Positions 8,667 to 19,675 of a DNA stretch of 53,000 nt are shown here, piece after piece. The notes under the pieces were generated by a model, which was given only the letters and a program-made list of their open reading frames with translations, ran no database searches and was not told where the DNA came from. This stretch comes from Adiantum capillus-veneris (lineage: Eukaryota; Streptophyta; Polypodiopsida; Polypodiales; Pteridaceae). The DNA lies in contig CM043970.1 of assembly GCA_014529385.2 (NCBI GenBank), positions 63,353,496 through 63,406,495 of the forward strand, read 5' to 3'. Every line of letters starts with the position of its first letter. Position 1 is the first letter of the stretch. The position numbers were made by a program, and so were the translations under genes.

Positions 8667-9353
8667 TTAAGGCACCAAATGTACAATGCCATCCAAGATG
8701 TCCTTGCACTGTAGCCTGTTTTCATTCCTTTTTGATACCTACAAAAACAGTCAAAGTTAAATAAAGAACCAATAAGAGAACAAGAGACTTTTAGGCATAA
8801 TAGTTACCTTTCTACCATTTACTTGAAAGAAGAATGTTGTGGGCAGTTCAATTTCATCATTTTGCAGGTCCAATCTCAATTATTGTAAGCTACACATGCC
8901 TCTTATCTTTACAATTGACAGATGCTCATTGTTTACCCATATATCAATGTCTTCTATTGGGCTGTCAATGAAGTCCTCCATGTCTTGATCAAGTGGAGTT
9001 AGCTGACCACCAACATAGTGCCATCTTCAGTAATAAAATGACATAATGAAGTTTTGTGTCCCTATCATGTATTTGCAAGCAATTGAGCCAGCTTGCACAT
9101 AACAAGTGATTCCATTCACTGTTTTGGTTTTCCAACCCTCATCCACAAATTCAAGTACATTTGCTGAGTCTAAAGTCTTCACTGAAAACATTGTTCTAGA
9201 TTTTCTAACTTCAGCATTAGAGAACAAGTCTATAGAAACTACAATGGGCATGAATATAGAAATTCTACTCTGTCCATTTTGATCAGTCGTGTTGTCAGTG
9301 ATAATGGCTTCAATGGAAGTTCTTGGTCGTTTTGATCGTGATGAAGATTCCAT
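8667..9353 (-). pseudogene. Partner gene, copy 2 (shortened and decayed)
   Basis: The ATG at 9353 (MESSSRSKRPRTS) compares with MASTSSRPRGSRC of copy 1. The core matches copy 1: RTMFSVKTLD with TKTMFMCKSF, VDEGWK with LDKGWY, CKYMIGTQNFIMSFYY with VKYMIASQSLLLSFWY, then CSLQ and FFFQVNGRKV. About 230 residues between the N-terminus and this core are missing. In-frame stops occur after SFYY (TGA) and after CSLQ (TAA). A GTAACT donor and a TTTTTGTAG acceptor give a last exon 8738-8667 ending CKDILDGIVHLVP, matching LCKELDGRVEVVSM of copy 1. Convergent with the protease copy at 6713-8358. Confidence 0.65.
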
Positions 9354-9731
9354 GGTGAAAAAAGAAATGAGCAGAGAAGTCTAGTCTGAGTTCAAGAGAA
9401 GAATAAGCAGAATGTGCAAAAAACGGTTCAAAACTGGAAAAGATCATGAGATATAATCCAAACGTTGTTTTATAATGGCAACGTGCAAAATGAAAACAAT
9501 ATAATATGAGAAGTACGTCTTTCTAAAAGCGACAGCTATTAAATGCCTTTGCACTTTTACTTGTTTACATTGCTATTTACCAGCTCAAAGTTGCGGTAAA
9601 GATAGACTATTTGCTTTTTTTGTGAGTTTTCAAAAATAGAGGTTCCGTAACGGAAGCTCTTCAACCATTGGTTGAGACCACTCTCTCTCTACACGCTAAA
9701 AGGCACAAAAATGACCTCAAAATTCCCCTAA
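9354..9731. other. Upstream region of partner gene copy 2; no gene
   Basis: AT-rich sequence without a protein-like frame. From about 9480 it resembles 6430-6712, and it ends in CCCCTAATG at the junction with the truncated LTR of element A. Confidence 0.5.
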
Positions 9732-10606
9732 TGTAATGCCTTGCAAAAATCAGCCCCCTCTCTCTCTTGGGCGAGCCCTCTTGCTAATTGCTCTTGCTGA
9801 AGCCTCATTGGCCCTCCCCAAGTCAAGCCAATTACAATTAAGCAACATAAGTGATAGGCTTCTGACATGTGTCCCCCTTTCCCCTTTTGTGAGAGATTTA
9901 GGTAATTAAATAATTAAACTAAACTCTCATTGGACCCCTTTGCCTCCTGGCCAATAGGAATCAGGCAAGCCATGGGGCTCCTGAATGCTCATTGGACCCC
10001 TTGGGAGACTGCCCAATAGTCTTCTAAGAGACTTAATTCTTATTGGTTTCTTTTATTAAATGTTTTTAAATTAATTAAACTAGATTTACTCTAGCTTAAT
10101 TCTCATTGGTCCACTTCAAGGGTCATCCAATAGGAATTGGGCACACCTTGTGGGCATCTGGGCTAGGGAGCTGACATGTGTCCCTAATTCCTTTTGTGTA
10201 AAGGGGCTTGTGTGTGTGTGTGTGTGTCTTTCTCTCTCATCCCCTAGAAGAAGGGCTCGCCCCCTCCCATGTAGGGATGTGCATTGACTTTGGAGAGCAC
10301 ACAAAGCATCCAATTCCCCCTAAGCTTTAACCCTTTGGACACAACCTTTGAATTTTGGAACCTTAGCATTTTGGAAGTCTTAATGGGCTGAACCTTAGGG
10401 TCTTTTTAGCCCATTGTTGCACATGGCTCTTTTTCAGATGGCCCCCCCTTTGGATCCCTATTTTCCCTCTTTTGGATCCATACTGTGGCCGGTCTGCTAG
10501 CTTAACCAATATTCTAGCTTTTTCTCCCCTGGCACTTCCCCACATTAAATGATCAGTTTAATATGAGAAAATCATTTAGGAGAATTAGATATTGATTATT
10601 ATGACA
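9732..10606 (-). repeat. 3' LTR of element A (partial)
   Basis: Matches 17089-18053. Its inner end is TGTCATAATAATC on the minus strand (10606). Homology stops at about 9734, where full-length copy should continue for about 720 bp more. The GT array here is only 19 bp (10209-10227). Confidence 0.9.
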
Positions 10607-10619
10607 TTACCTCTCTCTT
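10607..10619 (-). other. Polypurine tract of element A
   Basis: Minus strand AAGAGAGAGGTAA directly precedes the TG of the 3' LTR, the expected plus-strand primer site. Confidence 0.75.
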
Positions 10620-10964
10620 GAAATCATAGTCGTCCTCGACTATGGTGTAGAGAAGATAAAGCATATTCATGAGTCCTTTTCTTAGTGGGTAGAGGATCCC
10701 TATGTTACCCTACGACATCATTCCATAATGGATGACTAGTCCATTTGGCGCTTGAGAGCCTGAGGCTGCCGCAAGCATGTCTGGAAATCAGTCCTATCAA
10801 TCTTCCGTAGTAGAGTGACAAGCTCTACTTGGTGTTTGGGAGACGCCGTCTCCACAAACTTGATCTAAGCATGCATACTACTTCATTTTTGTGCACAAAT
10901 AAAGAAAAAGAGAGTCTTACAAGACAACAAATTTGTTCATTTTTTTAACATTTTGTACATTTGC

Positions 10965-13070
10965 TTACTCTTGGGAAGCATTATAAGCATTGACAAGGTT
11001 TAGGTTATCCTTTAATTGTATGCCTTGCATCCATCTAGAATCTTCAAAAGGATAATTCTTAAACTTAATAAGATATAGTCGGATAGTCTTACCGCCTCTT
11101 AGTACCTTGCCTTCATGTCGGAGAATGGACTCGGGCTGCAGCACCTCCTCTTGGTCCTTGATCTCCTGTGGGTCTTCAATAGCTGGTTCTTGAGGTGGAT
11201 CTCCTTTGTAAGGCTTTAATAGGCTCACATGGAAAGCATTGTGTATGAGCCAATGATTGGGAAACTTGAGTTGATAGGCCATCTCATTGATTGGCCTAAG
11301 AATCTGAAAGGGACCATAGTACCTTTTCGCTAGTTTAGCATAGTACTTTTGGTGGCCCGTAGGATTCTTGCCCGTTGTGTGCCTTAATCGAGCCTTTGGA
11401 AACTTTAACAAGACCCAATCGTTTTCTATAAAGGCTTGGGCTCTTCTGTGCTTGTCAGCAGCAACCTTTTGCCTTTGCTGTGAGATAGAGATAGCATCCT
11501 TAATCTTTTGAAAAGATTCTTGTAGGTCTCGGCTATACTCATCTGCAGCGAAGATCTTCCCATGTACCTTAAGTAGCAAGGGACTTTTTGATCTTCCCTC
11601 AATTACCTCGAAAGGTGCTTTTCCCGTGGAAGTATGTACAGTGTTATTGTAAGCATACTCCACTAAGGGTAAGTACTTCTCCCATTGGGATCTTTGATCT
11701 ACTTCCGTTACATAGGCTTTTAGTAGATTGAGAATTTTTAGGTTAGCTATTTCACTTTGGCCATCCGTTTGTGGATGATAGGCCGAAGAGAAGTTTAGCC
11801 TTGTACCTAAATTCTCAAAGAGACCCTTCCAGAAATTACTGGTCATTCTAGGATCTCTATTCGACACTATGGACATGGGCAAGCCATGGTACTTGAAAAT
11901 TTGTGAAATAAAGAGGATTGCCATTTGATGGGCTTTGATAGTCTTTTTGACAGGTATAAAATGAGCTTGTTTACTAAACTTGTCTACTATTGTCCATATT
12001 CCCGTATTCCCATGGATAGACTTAGGCAATCCAAAGATAAAATCCATGGATATGCTCTCCCATGGTGAATTAGGGATTGGCAAGGGTTGAAGCAATCCAA
12101 GTTGCTTCCCTCTATCAAATTTTGTCTTTTGGCATACCACACATTTGGGGACATACTCTTGTATGTTCACTTTCATGGTAGGCCAATAGAAATATGTTTC
12201 TATTCCCTTTAAGGTAGACTGAATGCCTCTATGCCCCGCATAAGGTGGAGCATGAGATTCATACATTACTTTCTCACGTAGTGAGTTAGTAACGCATAGT
12301 CTATTGCCATAGAGAAGATAACCATCTTGTAAAGTGAATGGTTCTTCTTTCTTCCCTAATGCCAGGGCTGAAATCACATCTCTAAAGTTGGGATCAATAG
12401 CGTACTCATCTATCATTGAAGATAGATCATTGTGAGTTGCTATGGAAACCGCATTCACTCTCGGCCGTCTTGAGAGTGCATCGACTACTTGATTGTGCTT
12501 GCCAGCAATGTGAGCAATATGAAAATGAAATTGCGAAAGGAAATTTTCCCACCTCATTTGTTTGTCGGAGAGCTTAGTCTGCGTCATGAAGTACTTAAGA
12601 CTTTGGTGATCCGTTCGCAGAATGAAAGGAGTCCCCAATAAATAGTGCTTCCATGAGTCTAAGGCATGTAGAACTACAAGGAGTTCCTTTTCATATATGC
12701 CTAGAGCTTGCTCAACAGGGTCGAGCCTTCGACTCTCATAGCCTATGGCGTGCCCTTCTTGGAGAAAAACAGCTCCAAGGCAATCACCACAAGCATCACA
12801 TTGGACCTCAAATGGTTTTGAGAGATCCGGTAGTGTAAGCACAGGTTGAGAGATAAGCTTTTCTTTAAGCTTTTCGAAAGCATTGTTCTCCTTAGCAGAC
12901 CATGTATACCTAACGCTTTTCTTTGTTAGGTCATGTAATGGTCCCGCAATTTGTGAGAACTTTTCTATGAAGCGTCTATAGTATGCACACATACCTATAA
13001 AGCTTCTTAGTTCATGAAGATTCCTTGGTTTAGGCCATCCTTTTATTACCTCTAACTTGGATGGATCCAT
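10965..13070 (-). CDS. Pol C-terminal part: RNase H, integrase, chromodomain-like tail (element A)
   Basis: An open frame of 701 codons. Residues 1-210: RT connection and RNase H (KPFEVQCDACGDCLGAVF, YEKELLVVLHALDSWKHYL, FILRTDHQSLKYF, HIAGKHNQVVDALSRRP). Residues 265-320: HHCC zinc domain (HAPPYAGHRG...CVVCQ). Residues 340-500: integrase core, first Asp in SMDFIFGLPKS, second site reads SNRDPRM where SDRD is usual (codon 11859-11861), Glu retained in DGQSEIAN. The end has PESILRHEGKVLR and YLIKFKNYPFEDSRWM, a chromodomain-like module typical of chromoviruses. The frame starts just after a one-base loss that separates it from the RT frame, so the original protein was one polyprotein. The Asp to Asn change predicts an inactive integrase. 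Confidence 0.9.
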   Translation of the reverse strand: MDPSKLEVIKGWPKPRNLHELRSFIGMCAYYRRFIEKFSQIAGPLHDLTKKSVRYTWSAKENNAFEKLKEKLISQPVLTLPDLSKPFEVQCDACGDCLGAVFLQEGHAIGYESRRLDPVEQALGIYEKELLVVLHALDSWKHYLLGTPFILRTDHQSLKYFMTQTKLSDKQMRWENFLSQFHFHIAHIAGKHNQVVDALSRRPRVNAVSIATHNDLSSMIDEYAIDPNFRDVISALALGKKEEPFTLQDGYLLYGNRLCVTNSLREKVMYESHAPPYAGHRGIQSTLKGIETYFYWPTMKVNIQEYVPKCVVCQKTKFDRGKQLGLLQPLPIPNSPWESISMDFIFGLPKSIHGNTGIWTIVDKFSKQAHFIPVKKTIKAHQMAILFISQIFKYHGLPMSIVSNRDPRMTSNFWKGLFENLGTRLNFSSAYHPQTDGQSEIANLKILNLLKAYVTEVDQRSQWEKYLPLVEYAYNNTVHTSTGKAPFEVIEGRSKSPLLLKVHGKIFAADEYSRDLQESFQKIKDAISISQQRQKVAADKHRRAQAFIENDWVLLKFPKARLRHTTGKNPTGHQKYYAKLAKRYYGPFQILRPINEMAYQLKFPNHWLIHNAFHVSLLKPYKGDPPQEPAIEDPQEIKDQEEVLQPESILRHEGKVLRGGKTIRLYLIKFKNYPFEDSRWMQGIQLKDNLNLVNAYNASQE

Positions 13071-14386
13071 TTGGATGACATCTTGAGAATAATGTGACCT
13101 AAATACTGAATATCTTGCAAGAAAAATTCACTTTTCTTTCGATTAACATAAAGTTTATTCTCTCTTAAAACTTGAAATATTACCTGGAGATGTTGCTTGT
13201 GTTCCTCCAATGAATTAGAGTAGATGATAATATCATCAAAGAACACTCCAGTGAAGATTCGATGAGGCCTGAACAGATTCTCCATCAAGCGGTTGAATGT
13301 GGCTGGTGCATTGGTCAGGCCAAAAGGCATGACAATGTATTCGTAAAGACCAAATGTAGTACGGAATGCGGTCTTTACAATGTCTTGATCAACTATCCTT
13401 ATTTGATGATAGCCACTTTTTAGGTCAATCCTACTGAAGTAGGTCGATCCTTGTAGCTTATCAAATAGGTCTTCTACCCATGGAACGGGAAACCTATTCT
13501 TGATAGTGATCCTATTTAGTGCTCTATAGTGGACACACACATGATATGTGCCGTCTTTCTTTTGCACTAATAGCACAGGTGAGCAAAATGGAGATGAGCT
13601 TGGCCTAACCATGCCCTTCTCAACTAACTCATGCACTTGCCACATAATCTCCTCTTGTTGAGCTTGAGAAACTCTATAAGGAGGTTTATTAGGCGGCAAA
13701 CTTCCTGGAAGAAGTTCAATTGCATGGTCATCATTACCTCGTTTAGTAGGTAGCTCACAAGGGATGTCGTCAATAAAAACATCTTGAAACCTCTTGAGAA
13801 AATTGGATAACTCTAATTCCTTTTGGTTGCTTTTATTTTCTTTTGCTAAAGCATTAGGTTCATTTTTAGAATCTTTAACAAAAATCATGTACACAGAAAT
13901 AGAGCTCTTTATTGACTTGTTGAAAGCTCGTGTATGTACAATGGGGATGGTGTTACCCATTTCCTTAGCATCTATATACATGTCTTTTTCCCTGAACTTA
14001 AAGGAGATTCTCTTTTCAGGAAATTTAACATCGGCAGCAAGGCGGTCAAACCATGGTGCCCCTAGGATTACATCCTCATGCTTGAGAGGAGAGATAAAGA
14101 AGTCCTCTTTGTCCACATAGCCTTGGACATGAAGCCTCAATTTCCCGATTAAGGGAGTGACTGAAGCTTCTTGCCCCTTGAAGGCACTGTCTGCGGGTAG
14201 GATATCTCCCATCTCGTAGGATTGTATGCCTAGCTTGGTGGCCAACTCTATGGATATAAAATTGTGAGTAGAACCAGGGTCAAAGAGAATAAAAGCATCA
14301 TGTTCTCTTACCTTTCCCCAAGCATGGCATAGAGGAGATCCTTTGTGAGTTGTTCGGTGAGTCTCCTCCTCTTGGATTTCAACCAA
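13052..14386 (-). CDS. Protease and reverse transcriptase (element A)
   Basis: Aspartic protease with FDPGSTHNFIS near residue 35, followed by GAPWFDRL. The RT follows from about residue 230: VLLVQKKDGTYHVCVHYRAL, IDLKSGYHQIRI, FGLTNAPATFNRLM and the catalytic FFDDIIIYS in place of the usual YxDD. The frame ends in YLGHIIL followed by unrelated residues; comparison with the adjoining frame (13070 downward) shows a single-base deletion near 13,075. The protein copies the element RNA into DNA in cytoplasmic particles. Upstream, the zinc knuckle CFKCGEQGHAYRSC (14467-14426) lies between this frame and gag. Confidence 0.9.
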   Translation of the reverse strand: MVEIQEEETHRTTHKGSPLCHAWGKVREHDAFILFDPGSTHNFISIELATKLGIQSYEMGDILPADSAFKGQEASVTPLIGKLRLHVQGYVDKEDFFISPLKHEDVILGAPWFDRLAADVKFPEKRISFKFREKDMYIDAKEMGNTIPIVHTRAFNKSIKSSISVYMIFVKDSKNEPNALAKENKSNQKELELSNFLKRFQDVFIDDIPCELPTKRGNDDHAIELLPGSLPPNKPPYRVSQAQQEEIMWQVHELVEKGMVRPSSSPFCSPVLLVQKKDGTYHVCVHYRALNRITIKNRFPVPWVEDLFDKLQGSTYFSRIDLKSGYHQIRIVDQDIVKTAFRTTFGLYEYIVMPFGLTNAPATFNRLMENLFRPHRIFTGVFFDDIIIYSNSLEEHKQHLQVIFQVLRENKLYVNRKKSEFFLQDIQYLGHIILKMSSKWIHPS

Positions 14387-14425
14387 GGAAGCTCTAGGAG
14401 GATCTTGGCGGTTGTTCTTTTGGGG

Positions 14426-15949
14426 ACAAGAGCGGTATGCATGCCCTTGTTCGCCGCACTTGAAACATTGGTTATCCTTACGATAACGCTCAAGCTCTTC
14501 AGGAGAGAGTTTATTCTTACCTTTTTAAACACCCTTCTCTTTAGCTTTGTTGGAGTTGCCCTTAGGAGACTTTTGGACATTGTCCTTCCCCTTAGGCTCA
14601 TTGGAACCCTTGTTTTCTGGGGGCTTATTATTTCTTTTTGCCCCCGTTCGGAAATTGATTCGAGAGGCCACCATAGTGTGGTGTATTACCGCCGATATGG
14701 TACGTGGTCTTTGGGAGTTGACATACTCCGCCATTTCTTCGGTTAAGCCCGCACAAAATTGTTGCTTTTGCTCTCCAAAATCCAACTTTTTGAAGACAGT
14801 GGCTTTGAGTTGTAGGTCCCAAAACTTGTCTACATATTTGTGGATAGATTCATTGGGAGAGAGCTTTAAGCTTCGCCATTCGGTGAGTACTTTGTCTTTG
14901 GCATCGGTGGCCAAAAACTGCTTCATAATGGAAGCTCTTAAAGCTTTCCATGTTCGTGGAGCTTCACCATTGGCTCGTAGGCTAGACCACCATTGTCTGG
15001 CGGACTTTTGAAAGTGCATATCTACATGGCATAGCTTAGAGGACTCCGTGAAGCCCTCATCTCCAAACGCCGCATCGAATTGCTGGATAAAGGCCAAGAG
15101 ATGCTCATCCCTCCCTCTTTGAATGAAGGCCAAGAGATGCTCATCCCTCCCAAAGGTACCATCATAGGTAAGGAAAGAGATGCTGTTCCCTCCCTCTTTG
15201 AATTTCTTCAGCTTGGACGACCTTTTCCATGCGGCATAGGATTTCCTATGGCCTCTTCTTTTTGATGGTTCAAAAGTTGCACCATCACTTTCTTCAGAAG
15301 GTGAAGAATTTGAAGAAGGTGGAGAAGAGGGTGACCTCTTTCTCGCCTTTTTCTTGTCCTGATCTTTGTCGTCTTCACCATAGCTTTCATAAGAGAAAGA
15401 GGATGAAGAAGATGGAGAAGAGGGTGTCCTCTTTCTCGCCTTTTTCTTCTCTTGCTTTTTATCATCCCTCTTCGAATTGTGGTGAGGAGAAGAATACGAT
15501 GGTCTTCTCCGCTTTGGTGGTGATGGAGAGCGTTTAGCCCGCCGTCTTCGTGGAGCCATCTCCGTCGAGGTGGCGGGAGACTCGCTTCTTTCTCGTTCCT
15601 TCGGTGGAGGCTCTTGAGTTCTCCTTTGGGAAGGAGATGCATCATCAAGAAGTAAATTCTTGAGCCCTTCATAAGGATTCTCTTCTTCTTCCCGAATCGG
15701 AGAGAGACCTCTTTTGGGAGTCTCACAAGGAGGCTTCCTAGGTGTTCTCTCGTCATGGTGATGCGCTTGGAGGATCCTGTGAGCACGGAGCTGCCGTTGC
15801 ACTTCACTTTGGAGATATGGATTGCCCATGGCTTGTTGAAGCCTAGTAACAAGATAGTTAACAAGCATTGAAGCATCATTAGTAGCTTGATCATGAGCAA
15901 AATCAAAGTTATCAACATTAATTTCCTTCTCTTTACTATTGTCAGTCAT
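14426..15949 (-). CDS. Gag with zinc knuckle (element A)
   Basis: Starts at ATG 15949. The N-terminal half is very basic and Ser/Arg-rich with two similar KKKARKR(T/S)PSSP blocks. The Retrotrans_gag domain follows: WKRSSKLKKFKEGG, FDAAFGDEGF, ARQWWSSLRANGEAPRTWKAL, LKLSPNESIHKYVDKFWDL. A TAA at 14525 cuts the frame after KEKGV, just before the knuckle CFKCGEQGHAYRSC (14467-14426, CX2CX4HX4C); element B has a tyrosine codon at the same place, so this is a point mutation. A 39-bp in-frame tandem duplication (about 15084-15150) repeats GRDEHLLAFIQ. Gag packages the RNA and forms the particle. Confidence 0.88.
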
Positions 15950-16353
15950 TCTAACAACTTTTAGGTGTAAACTTTTTAGGTGTACTTTGGCACTTCAAGC
16001 CCTAGTTGCTACTCCTCTTTACCCCTTTAGAAAAAGCACTCAAGCTACTGTACCCGCGGCTCGAATACCATTAATTGCAAGGAATAGAAGAGAGGGTCTT
16101 TCAACACCAAAACAGCACCGGCTCCTGTCAAGCTTCTAATAGCTCAATAGTGGTTAAGCCGTAGGCAAGCCCCGTAGGACTCCACTATTAAGACCATAGC
16201 TCTCGACGGTGATGCCCCGTTAATTGCACAAAGGCAGGCGCACTGCAAGGCTGAAAAATCCCTATTCTACTTACTCACAGGCAATTAATAATACCAACCA
16301 TTTGTAGCTAGCTTGAGGAACTCCCTTCTTGAGCAAGAAAAGAGAAACCTTGA
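15950..16353 (-). other. 5' leader of element A
   Basis: Untranslated region between the PBS and gag. It contains no protein-like frame. A related leader is present in element B (about 46,950-47,314). Confidence 0.7.
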
Positions 16354-16365
16354 GCTCTGATACCA
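16354..16365 (-). other. Primer binding site, tRNA-iMet (element A)
   Basis: Minus strand TGGTATCAGAGC, the standard complement of the 3' end of plant initiator methionine tRNA, one base inside the 5' LTR. Confidence 0.92.
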
Positions 16366-16366
16366 A

Positions 16367-18053
<1,687 letters not shown>

Positions 18054-18218
18054 GCTGGTTTACTAGAATAAAGTTGATGCGGTCTTGTGAGTCAAAGTGT
18101 GGCTTTTACTGTTTTTAAATTTTGTAAGATCCATGTATCATGTAAACACTTATGATTGTACTTGTATTGTGTGGACTTGCCTTGAGAGAACCTGATTGAT
18201 GAGAAGCTTATTTTAAGG

Positions 18219-18221
<3 letters not shown>

Positions 18222-18281
<60 letters not shown>
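18222..18281. repeat. GA microsatellite
   Basis: (GA)n of 60 bp just upstream of the carrier pseudogene; possibly part of its 5' UTR, as GA/CT runs are common in plant leaders. Confidence 0.95.
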
Positions 18282-18284
<3 letters not shown>

Positions 18285-18498
18285 TGTTGTGCCCTAAATC
18301 ACCGGCAACCACCATCCATCCTTTTGCCTACATGTTGCTCATTGTAGTAGCAGGTGTGGTAGTGGCTTCTAGCTGAAGGCGCCTTTGTCCTTTTTCTCAA
18401 CTCGCTCGCCCCACCCAAGTGGATCTTTCTCTCCTTCCCTTTCATGACTCGACTTGCCTCCATTAGCTTCCCGGACTGTTGCTTTGCCGTAGTTCTCC

Positions 18499-19675
18499 AT
18501 GGTTTCTCCGACAGAGGCCACAACTTCCAGGATGCAAAAGGAGCATGCACGGTGTCATAACAGCACGGAAGAGGAGATTGATTCTCATGGGAACGTTGCC
18601 TTTTGCCAGAGATATCTACTTTATGCTTCTGGGGAAGAATTGGCTGCCTCCACACTTGCAACCTTGCTAAAGAAGCAAAACTTGCAACTGCTAAATTCAA
18701 GGCTCTACGAGATAAAGCGCTGGCCGTTTGCAAGTCTCTCATTGCTGGAGGTGTGGCTGGTGGAGTGTCACAAAGAGCTGTGGCTCCACTTCAATGATTA
18801 AAGATTCTTCTTCAAGTTCAAAATCCATTGAAGCCTAAATATAATGGCATGGTACAAGTATTGAAGTACATTTGGTCAATGAAGGCTTAGCTGGATTTTT
18901 CAAAGGGAATGGAACAAACTATGCTTGAATAATTCCTAACTCTGCTATGAAGATTTACAACTATGAACAAGCTTCAAGTGAAATTTTGTGGTTGTACAGG
19001 AGGGAGACTGGGCGAGAGGATACTGAGCTTAAACCATTACTAAGACTTGGAGCTGGTGCATGTGTCGGAATTATTGTAATATCTGCCACGTATCCTATGG
19101 ACATGGTTCAGGGTAGGCTTACAGTGCAGACAAAGGAATCACCGATGCTCTATCGAGGAATGTTCCATGCAGTGTAAACGATAATGAAAGAGGAAGGACC
19201 ATTAGCGGTCTACAAAGGCTGGTTGCCATCTGTTATTGGTGTGATCCCGTCCGTGGGTTTAAATTTTGCGGTATACGAATCACTCAAAGACTGGCTAGTG
19301 AAGAGGAACATAGCAAGCAAGCCAAAAGAGAATGTTCATTTGAGCATCCTTACAAAACTTGGATGTGGAGCAGCAGTAGGTACAGTGGACCCGACCGTAG
19401 CATATCCACTTGATGTGGTACGGAGGAGGATGCATATGGTGGGATGGAAGGATGCCTCTTCTATCATCACTGCGGATGGTCAGATGAAAACAACGGTTCA
19501 GTACACTGGGATGATTGATGCTTTTTTGAAGACTATTCAAAATGAAGGCTTTGGAGCCTTGTACAAAGGCGTGATTCCCAATTCTATCAAGGTTGTTCCT
19601 TCTATTGCTTTGGCGTTTGTGACATACGAGGTGATGAAGGATCTTCTTGGAGTCAAATTCCAAATATCAAATTAA
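18499..19675 (+). pseudogene. ADNT1-like: Processed pseudogene of a mitochondrial adenine nucleotide carrier
   Basis: Intronless coding remnant of a mitochondrial carrier family protein, closest in my memory to plant ADNT1 (AMP/ADP/ATP exchange across the inner membrane). The first repeat has CKSLIAGGVAGGVSQRAVAPL then a stop where a charged residue is usual, followed by LKILLQVQNP; the second has LLRLGAGACVGI and YPMDMVQGRLTVQT (Arg of the signature changed to Gln); the third has TKLGCGAAVGTVDPTVAYPLDVVRRRMHMVGWKDAS and GFGALYKGVIPNSIKVVPSIALAFVTYEVMKDLLGV. An ATG at 18499 is followed by a frameshift before 18603, and further stops fall near 18,800, 18,930 and 19,177. Lack of introns suggests retroposition by LINE machinery; no poly(A) or target duplication is clear. 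Confidence 0.85.

Noticed and set aside
1200-9733. Complete CACTA or MULE carrying the H3-like/protease module
   Set aside because: The GC-rich motif arrays look like CACTA subterminal repeats, but I find no terminal CACTA repeat pair, no transposase and no target duplication around the module.
18299-18742. A 147-codon minus-strand frame at the carrier pseudogene
   Set aside because: It is antisense to the carrier's 5' part, which has a clear family match on the plus strand.
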